DNA of 56,208 bases from Streptococcus pseudopneumoniae ATCC BAA-960 = CCUG 49455 (lineage in GTDB: Bacteria > Bacillota > Bacilli > Lactobacillales > Streptococcaceae), in contig NZ_MWSM01000012.1 of NCBI RefSeq assembly GCF_002087075.1, positions 17,178-73,385 on the forward strand, read 5' to 3'. The position numbers and the translations under genes are program-made. Positions 11,901 to 21,561 of the stretch are shown one piece after another; within the stretch, counting starts at the first letter, position 1, and every line of letters begins with the position of its first letter. Below the pieces are notes generated by a model. That model ran no database searches, had not been told where the DNA came from, and was given only the letters and a program-made list of their open reading frames with translations.

Positions 11901-13174
11901 ACAACATGGTTCCAACTCCTGTGTTAGATAACCAAAACTATAAAGGAATCAGCACAGATAAATACGGACATACGAATAGTGGTAAAGACGTAGCACCTAT
12001 CCGTGAATTATACGGACCAACAGGTCGTTACCACGCCACTGATTGGCGTATGGGGGCTGTAGCTCGTATTTACGGTAACCCTTATAAAGATGATTCAGTC
12101 TTCTTCATGGTTACTGATATGATTAGTGATTTCGGTATCTCAGCCTTCACTCATGAAACAACTCACGTAAATGACCGTATGGTTTACTTAGGTGGTTCAA
12201 GACACCGTGAAGGTACAGATCTTGAAGCATTTGCTCAGGGGATGTTACAAACGCCATCGGTATCAAATCCAAACGGAGAATATGGCGCATTAGGTCTAAA
12301 CATGGCCTACGAACGTCCAAACGATGGAAACCAATGGTACAACACAAATCCAAATGACCTCACTTCTCGCGCTGAAATCGATCATTACATGAAAGGTTTC
12401 AACGATACTCTAATGCTTCTTGACTACCTTGAAGGTGAAGCAGTTCTTGATAAACACAATAAAGACTTAAACAATGCTTGGTTTAAGAAAGTTGCTAAAA
12501 AACTACGTAACGCTAATACGAAGAACCAGTATGACGAGGTTCGTGATCTGAATGCAGAAGAAAAAGAATATAACTTGACTTCTGTTAACGATCTAGTAGA
12601 CAAGAACTTCATGACTAAACACGGTCCTGGTAATGGTACTTATGACCCAACTGGATTTGGCTCTGCCTATGTAACTGTACCAATTACCGCTGGTATCTAT
12701 GGTGCTAACACAAGTGAAGGAGCTCCAGGAGCAATGTCATTCAAGCATAACACCTTCCGTATGTGGGGTTACTTTGGATATGAAAAAGGCTTCCTAAATT
12801 ATGCTTCTAACATGCTGAAAAATGAGTCTAAAAAAGCTGGTCATGCTACTCTAGGTGATGATTTTATTATCAAGAAAGTTTCTGATGGTAAATTTAGCAA
12901 CCTAGAAGATTGGAAGAAAGCTTACTTCGAAGAAGTTGTGGATAAAGCTAAAAAAGGAATTCAATCTATTGAAATTGATAGTACAATATACAATAGTTAT
13001 GAAGACTTGAAACGTGCATTTGCTGAAGCAGTTGATAAAGATAAGGCGACATTGAAGACAGATAAAGATGGAAATAAATCTGTTTCTATGTCTAATACAG
13101 TGACACTTAAAGAAAAACTCTTCAAGAAGCTTCTTCAACAAACAAATAGCTTTAAAACTTCAATCTTTAAATAA
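5969..13174 (+). CDS. zmpB: Zinc metalloprotease ZmpB (peptidase M26 family)
   Basis: This is a very large cell-wall protease of 2401 residues. A signal peptide with a SIRK-like motif (FSIRKIKG) comes first. The sortase motif LPQTG lies near the N-terminus (75-79) with a membrane helix and basic residues after it, the inverted layout known for streptococcal Zmp/Iga proteins. A second helix follows, then about 270 residues rich in Pro, Glu and Lys (170-430). Next come a G5 domain (about 430-510), eight FIVAR-type three-helix repeats of roughly 65 residues (510-1035), a beta-helical M26 N-region, and the catalytic domain. The zinc motif is HETTH (2062-2066), with a likely third ligand Glu2086 in DLEAFAQG. 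It lies next to TCS09. Substrate specificity cannot be inferred from the sequence. Confidence 0.95.
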   Translation: MKVFKKDRFSIRKIKGVVGSVFLGSLLMAPSVVDAATYHYVDKEVISQEAKDLIQTGKPDGNELVYGLVYQKNQLPQTGTEASVLTAFGLLTVGSLLLIYKRKKIASVFLVGAMGLVVLPSAGAVDPVATLAPASREGVVEMEGYRYVGYLSGDILKTLGLDTVLEEDSAKPEEVTVVEVENPQVTTNQEQAKPENRAVETEEAPKTEENPKEEPKSEVKPTDETLPKVEEGKEDSAEPAPVKSESQPSDKPAEESKVATPVEQPKVPEQPVQPTQPEQPRIPKESSQPEDPKEDKVSEETPKQEDAQPEVVKTKDEAANQPVEEPKVETPAVEKQTEPTEEPKVEQAGEPVAPSEGEKAPVSPEKQPEASKEEKTAEEIPKQEEQPVEAQVEPESQPTETSPAAQPAEHQDEETKVEQPAVEHKTTPEEGVLNVIEVKSEVIVTKEPVPFKTVEQDDENLAKGKTRVIREGVAGERTILTEVTTTDGRQSSKVLEDTITTNPVDEIKGVGTKEPVDKSELKNQIDKASSVSPTDYSTASYNALGSVLEAAKGVYASDSVKQPEVDSETAKLKAAIDALTVDKTDLNKTIEDAKSKTKEHYSDASWTNLQNVLAEAKKVTSKPEAKQSEVNHIDEKLKSAIAGLNTDKTELEKQLNLVNEKTQADHSTTSWNTLEESKNAAQTVKDKATSTQAQIDEATKKLKAAIDALSVDKTDLNKTISDAKSKTKEHYSDATWANLQTVLAEAEKVTSNPATKQSEVNHIDEKLKSAIAGLNTDKTELEKQLADVKSKTAADYSTTSWNALEESKNVAQTVKDNNKATQAQIDEAAKKLKAAITDLTTDKTELEKQLADAQSKTATDYSTVSWSALEEAKNAAQAVEDNATATQAQIDDAAKKLKSAIDALTVDKTKLQEQIKDAEIKREADYSPNTWNEFKKAEIKAKEINNQTTPLPKQSKIDATTQALQDAIKALAVDKTALQTAINTANSKRKEEYTTQTWKSLEDTLTAAKSVNTDKTATQSKVDEATRRLEEAIKNLVPLSAKPVLTFVNTDKKVLDKEVVAKYSLENPTKAKIKSITATLKKDGQVVKTVNLTENNLNALLDNVEYFKEYTLSTTMVYDRGNGQEETETLEDQPIQLDLKKVEIKNIKETSLISVDDEGVETDSSLLSEKPTNVASLYLRVTTHDNKVTRLAVDKIEEVEKDGKTLYKVTAKAPDLVQRNADNTLSEEYVHYFEKQKAKEGNVYYNFNELVKDMQDNPTGTFKLGSSMNASNVQPAGKSYVTNAFKGTLESTEGNKFAIHNITRPLFGNIEGGTVKNLLLEDVNIDMPGFNRVAPIAGVIKNNSTVENVKVTGNVVGGNDVAGIINKIDGSGKVSNVAFIGKIHAAGNKGWYLAGVLGENWKGIVEKAYVDAEITGNKAKAAGLVYSSQNGGNNHTLGREGVLRNSVAKGSIELKEAVQSGGLLGTNWALGAIEDNITMMKVKTGEMVFGHSDIDADDYFTYSRTKRNFSVEGVSEGNKSYNNSRKIPSISQEEADKKIEAMGITADKFEIAPLVEDSLNNIRQKADTYKDTQDYDASRELAYRNIEKLQPFYNKEWIVNQGNNLAADSHLMTKEVLSVTAMKGNAFVTELADADHILVHYADKTKDIFTVSLKESNVKQVKEYSIAELGEVVYTPNIVDKDRSDLINAIVEKLSPVELQSDPIYTHLNRTGPNKVNAIKNLYLEETFKEVKDNLAKFVKQLLENEDHQLNTDESAKRALIKKIDDNKAAVLLGLAYLNRYYGVKFDDFNIKELMLFKPDFYGKNVNVLDFLIKIGSKERNVKGDRTLEAYRETIGGVIGIGELNSFLDYNMRLFTEDTNLNDWFIKATKDNVYIVEPKTTTPEFADKKHRAYEGLNNDMHGKMILPLLNLKDAHMFLISTYNTMAYSSFEKYGKNTAEEREAFKAEINKVAKGQQNYLDFWSRLSLDKVRNQLLKSNNMVPTPVLDNQNYKGISTDKYGHTNSGKDVAPIRELYGPTGRYHATDWRMGAVARIYGNPYKDDSVFFMVTDMISDFGISAFTHETTHVNDRMVYLGGSRHREGTDLEAFAQGMLQTPSVSNPNGEYGALGLNMAYERPNDGNQWYNTNPNDLTSRAEIDHYMKGFNDTLMLLDYLEGEAVLDKHNKDLNNAWFKKVAKKLRNANTKNQYDEVRDLNAEEKEYNLTSVNDLVDKNFMTKHGPGNGTYDPTGFGSAYVTVPITAGIYGANTSEGAPGAMSFKHNTFRMWGYFGYEKGFLNYASNMLKNESKKAGHATLGDDFIIKKVSDGKFSNLEDWKKAYFEEVVDKAKKGIQSIEIDSTIYNSYEDLKRAFAEAVDKDKATLKTDKDGNKSVSMSNTVTLKEKLFKKLLQQTNSFKTSIFK
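7513..9080 (+). repeat. Eight in-frame FIVAR repeat units in zmpB
   Basis: Eight tandem units of about 195-200 bases each begin with a DKT/DKS codon run and encode the pattern DKTxLxxxIxxAxxK, Y(S/T)xxxW, then an alanine-rich helix. Units 2 and 4, and units 3, 5 and 6, are nearly identical at the nucleotide level. That suggests recent duplication and potential for copy-number change by recombination. Confidence 0.85.
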
Positions 13175-13183
13175 TCGAAATCT

Positions 13184-13214
13184 CTCATCTGCTTTGCGGA
13201 TGAGGGTTTTCTTA
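13184..13214 (+). terminator. Terminator after zmpB
   Basis: CTCATC and GATGAG pair with additional GC pairs inside, followed by GGTTTTCTTATTTT. Confidence 0.8.
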
Positions 13215-13222
13215 TTTTATGC

Positions 13223-13228
13223 TATACT
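13223..13228 (+). promoter_or_regulatory. Extended -10 box of pabB, very close to the start codon
   Basis: TGCTATACT is a TGn-extended -10 box that ends only six bases before the ATG at 13235. Transcription would therefore begin at or next to the start codon. No Shine-Dalgarno sequence fits in between. Confidence 0.55.
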
Positions 13229-13234
13229 TAAGGT

Positions 13235-14956
13235 ATGCATAGAAAAACAGTGATTGATTTTAGGACTTTAGGAGAGAGATATACCTTTACCAAGCCTATT
13301 AGAGAGTTGAAAACGAGAAATGTAGAAGAAGTGGCAGATTTGCTGGCACAAGTGGAAAGCTACCAAGAGCAAGGTTATTATGTGGTGGGCTATGTCAGCT
13401 ACGAGGCTGCACCTGCTTTTGAGGAAAAATTAGCAGTTCACAAGGATCCCCTACTGGGAGAGTACCTGCTTTATTTTACTGTTCATGATAGCGTAGAAAC
13501 TTCCCCTATTCCTCTGACTTATGAGGATATTGATTTGCCCTCAAATTGGCAGGAAGTAACGTCTGCAGCAGACTATGAAAAGGCCATTGCCCAAATTCAC
13601 CATCATTTACGGCAGGGAGATACCTATCAGGTCAACTACACCGTCCAACTTAAGCAAAAGTTAAATGCCAATCCTTTTGCCATCTACAATCGTATGGTGG
13701 TAGAGCAGGAGGCGGGCTACAATGCCTATGTGGAACATGACGAGATGGCAGTGATTTCCATGAGCCCAGAGCTCTTTTTTGAGCAAAATGATCGCGAGTT
13801 GACAACACGACCAATGAAGGGGACGACTCAGCGTGGGGTAACTGACCAAGAAGATCTTGAACAGGCCAGTTGGTTGGAACAGGATCCCAAAAATCGCTCT
13901 GAAAATATGATGATTGTGGACCTCTTGCGCAATGATATGAACCGTATTTCTGAAGTTGGGAGCGAGCACGTGGAGCGTCTGTGTCAGGTAGAGCAGTATT
14001 CAACGGTTTGGCAGATGACTTCGACCATCAAGAGTCAGTTGCGAGAGGATGTGGACCTTGTTGAAATCTTCCGCTCACTCTTTCCTTGTGGTTCCATAAC
14101 GGGTGCACCGAAAATTGCGACAATGGAGATTATCAAGGACTTGGAGCCTCAACCGCGTGGAGTCTACTGTGGAACGATTGGTCTCTTGCTTCCAAATGGA
14201 CGACGGATTTTTAATGTGGCCATTCGTACCATTCAACTTCACAAAGGTCAAGCCATCTATGGAGTTGGCGGAGGCATTACATGGGATAGCACTTGGGAAT
14301 CTGAATACCGCGAGGTTCATCAAAAGGCGGCTGTTCTCTATCGTAAACAAGCTCGTTTTCAGCTGATTACGACTGGGAAAATCAGCCAAAAACAACTGCT
14401 GTTTGAAGAACAACATCTGGAAAGACTGATAAAAGCTAGTCGATATTTTGCCTTTCCTTTTGACCCAGAAATTTTGAGACAAAAGATTGAAGAAGAGTGT
14501 CAGACTTGTGATGCTAATCAAGATTACCGCTTGCGAATCAGCCTTAGCAAATCTGGAGAGATAGAAGTCAATCGTCAAGTATTAACACCCCTTAGTCCAC
14601 AGTTCTGCCAGGCTAAACTTTGTCTGCAAGAAGCCAATTTGCAACTATCCTTTACCTACTTTAAAACCACTCATAGACCGCATTTGAACCTAGGAGAACA
14701 AGAGATCATTTACCACAATAAGTCAGGAGAACTGCTTGAAACCTCTATCGGAAATCTGGTTTTGAAAATCACTGGAAAACTCTACACACCGCCTATCCGG
14801 CTTGGAATCTTGCCAGGAATTTACCGTCAGTATTTACTAGAAACAGGACAGGTAGAAGAGAAAGTCTTGACTTTAAAAGACTTAGCCCAAGCTGAGGCTA
14901 TATATGGCTGTAATGTAGTGAGAGGCTTGTATGAATTAAACCTAGAGGAGAATTAG
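13235..14956 (+). CDS. pabB: Aminodeoxychorismate synthase component I fused to aminodeoxychorismate lyase (PabB-PabC)
   Basis: This 573-residue bifunctional enzyme makes p-aminobenzoate for folate. The N-terminal two thirds are a chorismate-binding domain with KNRSENMMIVDLLRNDM and CGSITGAPKIATMEI, the core active-site motifs. The C-terminal part (about 380-570) is a class IV aminotransferase-like domain with ETSIGNLVLKI and ILPGIYRQYLL, expected to act as 4-amino-4-deoxychorismate lyase. The glutamine amidotransferase subunit PabA is not in this window. The ATG at 13235 is the only start that keeps the N-terminal family sequence. A hydrolase gene begins directly after the stop codon. Confidence 0.9.
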   Translation: MHRKTVIDFRTLGERYTFTKPIRELKTRNVEEVADLLAQVESYQEQGYYVVGYVSYEAAPAFEEKLAVHKDPLLGEYLLYFTVHDSVETSPIPLTYEDIDLPSNWQEVTSAADYEKAIAQIHHHLRQGDTYQVNYTVQLKQKLNANPFAIYNRMVVEQEAGYNAYVEHDEMAVISMSPELFFEQNDRELTTRPMKGTTQRGVTDQEDLEQASWLEQDPKNRSENMMIVDLLRNDMNRISEVGSEHVERLCQVEQYSTVWQMTSTIKSQLREDVDLVEIFRSLFPCGSITGAPKIATMEIIKDLEPQPRGVYCGTIGLLLPNGRRIFNVAIRTIQLHKGQAIYGVGGGITWDSTWESEYREVHQKAAVLYRKQARFQLITTGKISQKQLLFEEQHLERLIKASRYFAFPFDPEILRQKIEEECQTCDANQDYRLRISLSKSGEIEVNRQVLTPLSPQFCQAKLCLQEANLQLSFTYFKTTHRPHLNLGEQEIIYHNKSGELLETSIGNLVLKITGKLYTPPIRLGILPGIYRQYLLETGQVEEKVLTLKDLAQAEAIYGCNVVRGLYELNLEEN

Positions 14957-15574
14957 ATGAAACTGATATTTTTGCACGGGTTAGGGCAGTCAGCAGAGTC
15001 TTGGAAAGAAGTTCGGAATCTACTGACAGATTATCCTTCTGAGGCTATCGAGTTATTTCCTTCTGGAGTTAGTAACTATCAACAAGCTAAAGAGCGAGTT
15101 TATCAGCACCTAGCTCAAGAGACAGAACCTTTTGTTTTGATTGGATTGTCCTTAGGTGCTGCCCTGACACTAGAACTTTCCAGTTACGATTCACCAAATC
15201 TTCGAGCTTTGATTCTGTCAGGATGCCCGCTTAAATTAGCAGGGAATATCCTATTTTATCTTCAGTTGCTGATTTTTAAACTACTTCCCAAAAGAGTATT
15301 TGAAAAACAGGGAGCAGACAAGACTTTTATAATAGGTATTTCCAAAGAATTGAAGACACTTGACTTAACGGATATAGCAGGGAATTGCCCCTATCCAACC
15401 TTACTAATTTGTGGCAGCAAAGATAAACCGAATCTTAGTTCTATGAGAAGTCTTCATAAACTAATATCAGAATCCCAATTTCAGATTATCCCAGACGGCC
15501 CTCATGTCTTGAATAAGGAAAAACCAAAGGAGTTTGTAGAAAATACCAGAAGTTTCCTTGAATTGCTGAAATAA
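14957..15574 (+). CDS. Alpha/beta hydrolase
   Basis: This 205-residue soluble protein has the alpha/beta hydrolase fold. The oxyanion-hole segment is FLHGLGQS at the N-terminus, and the nucleophile elbow GLSLG places the catalytic Ser near residue 69. A likely acid and base are the Asp in ICGSKDKPN and the His in PDGPHVLN. The start codon abuts the pabB stop (TAGATG) and has GAGGAG upstream, so it is co-transcribed with pabB. The substrate is unknown. Confidence 0.85.
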   Translation: MKLIFLHGLGQSAESWKEVRNLLTDYPSEAIELFPSGVSNYQQAKERVYQHLAQETEPFVLIGLSLGAALTLELSSYDSPNLRALILSGCPLKLAGNILFYLQLLIFKLLPKRVFEKQGADKTFIIGISKELKTLDLTDIAGNCPYPTLLICGSKDKPNLSSMRSLHKLISESQFQIIPDGPHVLNKEKPKEFVENTRSFLELLK

Positions 15575-15623
15575 GTTTGATAAAATAATAGTGAAATCGA
15601 TAACATCGTTAGAGGAGAACCAA

Positions 15624-16940
15624 ATGGACAAACGTCTATTTTTAAAAATGAGTCTGGTGACGTTGCCAATTTTAGCCTTGTTCTCACAATCTGTGTTAGC
15701 AGAGGAAAACATTCATTTTTCGAGTTGTAAGGAAGCTTGGGCGAATGGATACGCGGATATTCATGAGGGAGAGCCCGGTTATTCTGCCAAGTTATACCGT
15801 GATCATGACGGTGTGGCTTGCGAATTAAAAAATGCCCCTAAGGGTGCTTTTAAAGCAAAACAAGAGACTACAACTCAAACTGATACAAGTTCATCAACAA
15901 CAAGTGGTTGGGTTAAGCAGGACGGTGCTTGGTACTACTTTGATGGAAATGGAAATCCAGTGAAAAATGCTTGGCAGGGAAGCTATTACCTGAAATCAGA
16001 CGGGAAAATGGCACAGAGTGAATGGATTTATGACTCTTCTTATCAAGCTTGGTATTATTTGAAATCAGATGGTAAGATGGCCAAAAGTGAATGGGTTTAT
16101 GACTCTTCTTATCAAGCTTGGTATTATTTGACATCAGATGGATCTTATGCTTATAATACATGGCAAGGAAACTATTATTTGAAATCAGATGGTAAAATGG
16201 CTAAAGGTGAATGGGTTTATGACTCTTCTTACCAAACTTGGTATTATTTGACATCAGATGGATCTTATGCTTATAATACATGGCAAGGGAATTATTATCT
16301 AAAATCAGATGCTAAAATGGCTGTCAATGAATGGGTTGATGGTGGACGTTATTATGTTGGTGCGACTGGTTTGTGGAAAGCTAATTCAAAAGTAAGCAAT
16401 AAAGGGTCCTATTATAGCCTTCAAGGAAAGTATGATGAAATCATAGTTGCCAATAAACATTATCCTATGTCTAAAGATTACTATCCAGGTGAAAATGCTA
16501 CTGCAAAAGCAGCCTTTTTAAAACTGATTGCACAGATGCAGAAGGAAGGATACGCTATTAGCGATAATTATAGTGGCTTTAGAAGTTATGCAACTCAAGC
16601 ACAATTATATCAAAGTTATGTGAACCAAGAGGGCCAGGCTGCTGCGGATCGTTATTCCGCCCGTCCTGGATATAGCGAACATCAGACAGGACTTGCTTTT
16701 GATGTGATTGGCACAGATGGTCAATTAGTTGAAGATGCTGGTGCGGCTCAATGGTTATTGGATTATGCACCAGACTATGGTTTTGTTGTTCGCTATCCCC
16801 GTGGAAAAGAGAGTGTCACAGGCTATATGCATGAGGAATGGCATTTACGTTACATTGGAAAAGAAGCAAAAGAGATTGCTGCAAGTGGTTTGACACTGGA
16901 GGAATATTATGGATTTGATGGTGGAGATTATCTGGATTAA
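15624..16940 (+). CDS. Choline-binding protein with Excalibur and VanY-type D,D-carboxypeptidase domains
   Basis: This 438-residue secreted protein begins with a signal peptide (about 1-27). An Excalibur calcium-binding motif follows (about 33-72, YRDHDGVACE). The middle (about 95-250) holds roughly seven choline-binding repeats of WYYL/WQGNYYLKSDGKMA type, which attach it to phosphocholine on teichoic acids. The C-terminus (about 265-438) is a VanY/LdcB-like peptidase with GFRSYATQ, SEHQTGLAFD (zinc ligands near 350-359) and EEWHLRY (near 404-410). It probably trims peptidoglycan stem peptides. The N-terminal half resembles pneumococcal CbpL. The start at 15624 has GAGGAG in front. Confidence 0.88.
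   Translation: MDKRLFLKMSLVTLPILALFSQSVLAEENIHFSSCKEAWANGYADIHEGEPGYSAKLYRDHDGVACELKNAPKGAFKAKQETTTQTDTSSSTTSGWVKQDGAWYYFDGNGNPVKNAWQGSYYLKSDGKMAQSEWIYDSSYQAWYYLKSDGKMAKSEWVYDSSYQAWYYLTSDGSYAYNTWQGNYYLKSDGKMAKGEWVYDSSYQTWYYLTSDGSYAYNTWQGNYYLKSDAKMAVNEWVDGGRYYVGATGLWKANSKVSNKGSYYSLQGKYDEIIVANKHYPMSKDYYPGENATAKAAFLKLIAQMQKEGYAISDNYSGFRSYATQAQLYQSYVNQEGQAAADRYSARPGYSEHQTGLAFDVIGTDGQLVEDAGAAQWLLDYAPDYGFVVRYPRGKESVTGYMHEEWHLRYIGKEAKEIAASGLTLEEYYGFDGGDYLD
15960..16325 (+). repeat. Near-identical choline-binding repeat units
   Basis: Blocks encoding the EWVYDSSYQAWYYL pattern alternate with blocks encoding TWQGNYYLKSDGKMA. Copies starting near 16018, 16090 and 16210 are almost identical in DNA sequence, so unit number may vary between strains. 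Confidence 0.75.
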
Positions 16941-16967
16941 AAATCTATATTAGCTAAATGCAAACCT

Positions 16968-16996
16968 TTGCATAAATGACTGAAATTTGTTATACT
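16968..16996 (+). promoter_or_regulatory. Promoter of glk
   Basis: TTGCAT and TATACT are separated by 17 bases and lie 49 bases before the glk start at 17045. Confidence 0.75.
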
Positions 16997-17044
16997 AGTA
17001 CTGTAAGCATTTTCAATTACTAGACAATGAAAAAGGAGAGTATG

Positions 17045-18004
17045 ATGAGTCAAAAGATTATTGGGATTGACCTTGGTGGAACTTCTATCAAATTTGCAAT
17101 CTTAACAACAGCAGGAGAAATCCAAGGAAAATGGTCAATCAAGACCAACATTTTGGATGAGGGAAGTCATATCGTTGATGATATGATTGAGTCTATTCAA
17201 CACCGTTTGGACTTGCTTGGATTGGCAGCAGCGGACTTCCAAGGCATTGGAATGGGATCACCAGGTGTGGTTGACCGTGAAAAAGGGACTGTTATCGGTG
17301 CCTACAACTTGAACTGGAAAACCCTTCAACCAATTAAAGAGAAAATTGAAAAAGCCTTGGGTATTCCATTCTTCATCGATAATGATGCCAACGTGGCAGC
17401 TCTTGGTGAGCGCTGGATGGGTGCTGGTGATAACCAACCAGATGTTGTCTTTATGACACTTGGTACTGGTGTTGGTGGCGGTATCGTCGCTGAAGGCAAA
17501 TTGCTTCACGGTGTTGCTGGTGCAGCAGGTGAGCTGGGCCACATTACTGTTGACTTTGACCAACCAATCGCATGTACTTGCGGTAAGAAAGGCTGTCTTG
17601 AGACAGTTGCTTCAGCAACAGGGATTGTCAACTTGACTCGTCGTTATGCAGATGAATATGAAGGCGATGCAGCCTTGAAACGATTGATTGATAACGGAGA
17701 AGAAGTAACTGCTAAGACAGTCTTTGACCTTGCAAAAGAAGGAGACGACCTTGCTTTGACTGTTTACCGTAACTTCTCACGTTACTTGGGAATCGCTTGT
17801 GCTAACATCGGTTCAATTTTGAACCCATCAACAATCGTCATTGGTGGTGGTGTATCAGCTGCAGGAGAATTCCTTCTACAAGGTGTTCAAAAAGTTTACG
17901 ATGAAAATAGTTTCCCACAAGTACGCACATCCACTAAATTAGCTCTTGCAACTCTAGGAAATGACGCTGGAGTTATTGGAGCAGCATCACTTGTTTTACA
18001 ATAA
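17045..18004 (+). CDS. glk: Glucokinase (ROK family)
   Basis: This 319-residue cytoplasmic enzyme phosphorylates glucose with ATP at the entry to glycolysis. The phosphate-binding loop GIDLGGTSIKFA is at the N-terminus, and the sugar-binding Asp lies in FIDNDANVAALGE. The ROK zinc motif reads CTCGKKGCLE, and IVIGGGVSAAG follows near the C-terminus. Two adjacent ATGs occur at 17042 and 17045; the second has the better spacing from AAGGAG. The gene has its own promoter and terminator and appears monocistronic. Confidence 0.94.
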   Translation: MSQKIIGIDLGGTSIKFAILTTAGEIQGKWSIKTNILDEGSHIVDDMIESIQHRLDLLGLAAADFQGIGMGSPGVVDREKGTVIGAYNLNWKTLQPIKEKIEKALGIPFFIDNDANVAALGERWMGAGDNQPDVVFMTLGTGVGGGIVAEGKLLHGVAGAAGELGHITVDFDQPIACTCGKKGCLETVASATGIVNLTRRYADEYEGDAALKRLIDNGEEVTAKTVFDLAKEGDDLALTVYRNFSRYLGIACANIGSILNPSTIVIGGGVSAAGEFLLQGVQKVYDENSFPQVRTSTKLALATLGNDAGVIGAASLVLQ

Positions 18005-18010
18005 GATAAA

Positions 18011-18060
18011 AAAGGAGAAAATAGCTTTCTAGAAGCGAGTGACTTTCCTCCTTTCTTTTT
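18011..18060 (+). terminator. Terminator after glk
   Basis: AAAGGAG (18011-18017) pairs with CTCCTTT (18048-18054) around an inner AGCTTTCTAGAAGC element, and is followed by CTTTTTTT. Confidence 0.75.
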
Positions 18061-18101
18061 TTATGCTATACTAGTTAGGACAATAAATGAGGTGAGAGTA
18101 A

Positions 18102-18941
18102 ATGACAAAAGCAGATACGATTTTTAAAGAGAATATTGAACGAATCCTCAAAGACGGTGTCTTTTCTGAGCAGGCTCGTCCCAAGTACAAGGATGGGACA
18201 GTTGCCAACTCCAAGTATGTAACGGGTGCCTTTGCAGAGTATGACTTGGCCAAGGGGGAATTCCCTGTTATAACTTTACGCCCTATCGCCATCAAATCCG
18301 CCATCAAGGAAGTGCTCTGGATTTACCAAGACCAATCTAATAGCTTAGAGGTACTAAATGATAAGTACAATGTTCACTACTGGAATGACTGGGAAGTGGG
18401 GAATACAGGAACCATTGGTGAGCGCTATGGTGCTGTTGTTAAGAAACACGACATCATCAATAAGCTTCTCAAGCAGTTGGAAGCCAACCCTTGGAACCGC
18501 CGAAACATCATCTCCCTTTGGGATTACCAAGCTTTTGAGGAAACAGACGGCCTTCTTCCGTGCGCCTTTCAGACCATGTTTGATGTCCGCCGTGTAGATG
18601 GGGAAATCTATCTGGATGCGACCTTGACGCAACGCTCCAATGATATGCTGGTGGCCCACCACATCAATGCTATGCAGTATGTGGCTTTGCAGATGATGAT
18701 TGCCAAGCATTTTGGCTGGAAGGTTGGGAAGTTCTTCTACTTTATCAACAACCTTCATATCTATGACAATCAATTTGAACAAGCTCAGGAATTGCTTCGT
18801 CGTGAGCCGTCTGACTGCCAACCTCGCTTGGTTTTAAATGTTCCTGATGGGACTAATTTCTTTGATATCAAAGCAGAAGATTTTGAGTTGGTGGATTATG
18901 ACCCTGTTAAGCCGCAGTTGAAGTTTGACCTAGCCATTTAA
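18102..18941 (+). CDS. thyA: Thymidylate synthase
   Basis: This 279-residue ThyA enzyme converts dUMP to dTMP using methylenetetrahydrofolate, which makes it a folate-dependent step of DNA synthesis. The catalytic cysteine sits in [10 protein letters not shown], followed by [10 protein letters not shown] and [14 protein letters not shown], the dUMP-binding segments. A TGn-extended -10 box (TATACT, 18067-18072) lies 30 bases before the start, and GAGGTGAG serves as ribosome site. A BOX element begins exactly at the stop codon. Length and motifs agree with the family, with no sign of damage. Confidence 0.95.
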   Translation: MTKADTIFKENIERILKDGVFSEQARPKYKDGTVANSKYVTGAFAEYDLAKGEFPVITLRPIAIKSAIKEVLWIYQDQSNSLEVLNDKYNVHYWNDWEVGNTGTIGERYGAVVKKHDIINKLLKQLEANPWNRRNIISLWDYQAFEETDGLLPCAFQTMFDVRRVDGEIYLDATLTQRSNDMLVAHHINAMQYVALQMMIAKHFGWKVGKFFYFINNLHIYDNQFEQAQELLRREPSDCQPRLVLNVPDGTNFFDIKAEDFELVDYDPVKPQLKFDLAI

Positions 18942-19105
18942 TACTCTTCGAAAATCTCTTCAAACTACGTCAGCGTCGCTTCATCAACAACCTCAAAACC
19001 ATGTTTTGAGCTGACTTCGTCAGTTCTATCCACAACCTCAAAGCAGTGCTTTGAGCAATCTGCGGCTAGCTTCCTAGTTTGCTCTTTGATTTTCATTGAG
19101 TATAA
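18940..19105 (-). repeat. BOX element, boxA-boxB-boxC
   Basis: Read on the minus strand this is a BOX repeat with boxA (about 19045-19105, containing TTTGATTTTCATTGAGTATA), one full boxB (near 19010-19045), a second partial boxB core near 18985, and boxC (18941-18980, CTCTTCGAAAATCTCTTCAA). It begins at the thyA stop codon and leads into a terminator. Confidence 0.9.
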
Positions 19106-19116
19106 AAGAATAGAAA

Positions 19117-19150
19117 AAGAAGTTGAGACAATGAATCCCAACTTCTTTTG
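19117..19150. terminator. Bidirectional terminator between thyA/BOX and the DUF3042 gene
   Basis: AAGAAGTTG pairs with CAACTTCTT around a short loop, with A-runs on the left and T-runs on the right, so it can serve both converging transcripts. Confidence 0.75.
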
Positions 19151-19154
19151 TTTC

Positions 19155-19325
19155 TTAACGTGACACGCGACGGCGAGCTGCTTTTTTACGGTTTTCTTCG
19201 ATGAAAGCTGCTTTTTGCTCTTCTGGTTCGATTACTTTCTTTTTAAATGCGTATACTGCACCTGCAACGGCAGCAACAGTTCCTGCGACACCTGTTACAA
19301 GACCTTTAGCGAATCCTTTAGCCAT
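19155..19325 (-). CDS. DUF3042 family small protein
   Basis: This 56-residue protein is read on the minus strand. It starts MAKGFAKGLVTGVAGTVAAV, a glycine/alanine-rich hydrophobic helix, and continues with a charged tail rich in Lys, Glu and Arg that ends RRRVSR. It matches my recollection of the lactic-acid-bacterial family DUF3042, of unknown function. GGAGGA lies seven bases before the start. It is transcribed divergently from miaA and convergently with thyA. The single N-terminal hydrophobic stretch suggests membrane association. Confidence 0.8.
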   Translation of the reverse strand: MAKGFAKGLVTGVAGTVAAVAGAVYAFKKKVIEPEEQKAAFIEENRKKAARRRVSR

Positions 19326-19400
19326 GAGTCTTCCTCCTTTATCTTCTTAATCAGCCAGCCCCCTCAAGAGGTCACATTTTTCTGACTGACCTTTTTGTGT

Positions 19401-19406
19401 TATAAT
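19401..19406 (+). promoter_or_regulatory. Extended -10 box of the miaA operon
   Basis: TGTTATAAT gives a TGn-extended -10 box 40 bases before the miaA start at 19446. The -35 region is poor. Confidence 0.5.
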
Positions 19407-19445
19407 AATAGTAACGAAAAAATGGGAATTTTTCAAGGAAAAAAG

Positions 19446-20330
19446 ATGAAAACAAAAATAATTGTGATTGTTGGACCGACTGCTGTTGGAAAAACAGCCC
19501 TTGCCATTGAAGTGGCCAAGCGTTTTAATGGCGAAGTGGTTAGCGGTGATAGTCAGCAAGTCTATCGAGGACTTGATATTGGGACGGCTAAGGCTAGTCC
19601 AGAAGAGCAGGAAACTGTTCCTCATCATTTAATCGATGTTAGAGAGGTAACCGAGTCTTACTCGGCTTTTGATTTTGTTTCAGAAGCTAAGATGGCTATT
19701 GAGGATATTCACAGCCGTAGCAAGCTGGCCATTATCGCTGGTGGGACTGGACTTTATATCCAGAGCTTGCTAGAAGGTTACCACCTAGGTGGGGAGACTC
19801 CCCATGAGGAGATTTTGGCCTATCGGGCTAGCTTGGAGCCTTATACAGATGAGGAATTAGCTCATCTGGTGGAGCAAGCAGACCTTAAAATTCCTCAGTT
19901 TAATCGTCGTCGTGCGATGCGTGCCTTGGAAATTGCCCATTTTGGTCAGGAATTGGAAAATCAAGAGACCTTGTATGAACCATTGATTATCTGCTTGGAT
20001 GATGAGCGCAGTCAATTATATGAACGTATCAATCGCCGCGTGGATTTGATGTTTGAGGCTGGGCTTTTGGATGAGGCTAAGTGGCTCTTTGACCATTCCC
20101 CTAATGTACAGGCTGCTAAAGGAATTGGCTATAAGGAACTTTTTCCTTACTTCCGTGGAGAGCAGACCTTGGAGGAAGCTAGTGAGAGTCTCAAACAGGC
20201 TACTCGTCGTTTTGCCAAGCGTCAGTTGACCTGGTTCCGTAATCGCATGCAGGTCACCTTTTATCAGATTGGAGAAGCTGGTGTGCAAGACCGCATTTTA
20301 AGCCAGATAGAGGAGTTTTTAGATGATTGA
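19446..20330 (+). CDS. miaA: tRNA dimethylallyltransferase
   Basis: This 294-residue enzyme transfers a dimethylallyl group to A37 of tRNAs that read U-starting codons. The P-loop [12 protein letters not shown] is at the N-terminus, followed by the substrate motif [19 protein letters not shown] and [16 protein letters not shown] and the C-terminal KRQLTWFR are also family signatures. I chose the ATG at 19446, preceded by AAGGAAAA; the reading frame is open further upstream but without family sequence. The end overlaps hflX by eight bases, giving a translationally linked miaA-hflX pair as in many bacteria. Confidence 0.95.
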   Translation: MKTKIIVIVGPTAVGKTALAIEVAKRFNGEVVSGDSQQVYRGLDIGTAKASPEEQETVPHHLIDVREVTESYSAFDFVSEAKMAIEDIHSRSKLAIIAGGTGLYIQSLLEGYHLGGETPHEEILAYRASLEPYTDEELAHLVEQADLKIPQFNRRRAMRALEIAHFGQELENQETLYEPLIICLDDERSQLYERINRRVDLMFEAGLLDEAKWLFDHSPNVQAAKGIGYKELFPYFRGEQTLEEASESLKQATRRFAKRQLTWFRNRMQVTFYQIGEAGVQDRILSQIEEFLDD

Positions 20331-21561
20331 TACGGAGAAAAAAGAGGAGCGAGTCCTGCTCATTGGTGTGGAATTGCAGGGTATGGATAATTTTGACCTC
20401 TCCATGGAAGAATTGGCCAGTCTAGCCAAGACAGCTGGTGCTGTCGTAGTCGATAGTTACAGGCAAAAACGTGAAAAGTATGACTCCAAGACTTTCGTTG
20501 GCTCTGGTAAGTTAGAAGAGATTGCCCTCATGGTGGATGCCGAAGAAATTACCACTGTCATTGTCAACAACCGTTTGACACCAAGGCAAAATGTCAATCT
20601 AGAGGAAGTTCTGGGTGTTAAGGTCATTGACCGTATGCAGTTGATTTTGGATATCTTTGCCATGCGGGCTCGAAGCCACGAAGGCAGGCTCCAAGTTCAC
20701 CTAGCCCAGCTAAAATATCTCTTGCCCCGCTTGGTTGGTCAGGGAATTATGCTCAGCCGTCAGGCAGGGGGAATTGGTTCCCGTGGACCTGGTGAAAGCC
20801 AGCTGGAGCTGAACCGTCGTAGCGTTCGCAACCAAATCACAGACATCGAGCGCCAGCTCAAGGTGGTTGAGAAAAATCGGGCGACTGTCAGAGAAAAACG
20901 TTTGGAGTCGAGTACCTTTAAGATTGGGTTGATTGGTTATACCAATGCTGGGAAGTCAACTATCATGAACACCTTGACCAGTAAGACCCAGTATGAGGCT
21001 GACGAGCTATTTGCGACTCTGGACGCGACGACTAAGAGTATCCATCTAGGAGGTAATCTACAGGTGACTTTAACTGATACCGTTGGCTTTATCCAAGATT
21101 TGCCGACAGAGTTGGTGTCCAGTTTCAAGTCGACCTTGGAAGAAAGCAAGCATGTGGACCTTCTTGTTCATGTTATCGATGCCAGCAATCCTTACCATGA
21201 GGAACATGAAAAAACAGTTCTTTCCATCATGAAAGACCTGGACATGGAGGATATTCCTCGCCTGCCCCTTTATAATAAAGCGGATTTGGTGGAGGACTTT
21301 ACACCTACCCAAACACCTTATGCCCTCATTTCTGCCAAGTCTGAGGATAGTCGTGAGAACTTGCAGGCTTTACTGCTAGAGAAAATCAAGGATATTTTTG
21401 AATCTTTTACCCTGCGCGTGCCTTTTTTAAAGTCCTACAAGATTCATGATTTAGAAAGTGTTGCGATTTTGGAAGAGCGTGACTATCAGGAGGACTGCGA
21501 AGTCATTAGAGGCTATATTTCTGAGAAAAACAAATGGAGGTTAGAAGAATTTTATGACTGA
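20323..21561 (+). CDS. hflX: GTPase HflX
   Basis: This 412-residue ribosome-associated GTPase splits stalled or stressed ribosomes. An N-terminal HflX domain (about 1-185) contains GSGKLEEIA and the glycine-rich [18 protein letters not shown], followed by a coiled linker. The G domain has [13 protein letters not shown] (G1), ATLDATTKS (G2), DTVGFI (G3) and NKADL (G4). It overlaps miaA and is itself overlapped by the next gene, so three genes in a row are translationally coupled. Confidence 0.95.
   Translation: MIDTEKKEERVLLIGVELQGMDNFDLSMEELASLAKTAGAVVVDSYRQKREKYDSKTFVGSGKLEEIALMVDAEEITTVIVNNRLTPRQNVNLEEVLGVKVIDRMQLILDIFAMRARSHEGRLQVHLAQLKYLLPRLVGQGIMLSRQAGGIGSRGPGESQLELNRRSVRNQITDIERQLKVVEKNRATVREKRLESSTFKIGLIGYTNAGKSTIMNTLTSKTQYEADELFATLDATTKSIHLGGNLQVTLTDTVGFIQDLPTELVSSFKSTLEESKHVDLLVHVIDASNPYHEEHEKTVLSIMKDLDMEDIPRLPLYNKADLVEDFTPTQTPYALISAKSEDSRENLQALLLEKIKDIFESFTLRVPFLKSYKIHDLESVAILEERDYQEDCEVIRGYISEKNKWRLEEFYD

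Noticed and set aside
19395..19445. Upstream extension of miaA
   Set aside because: The extra 17 residues have no family match, would begin inside the -10 promoter region, and the ATG at 19446 has a better ribosome site.
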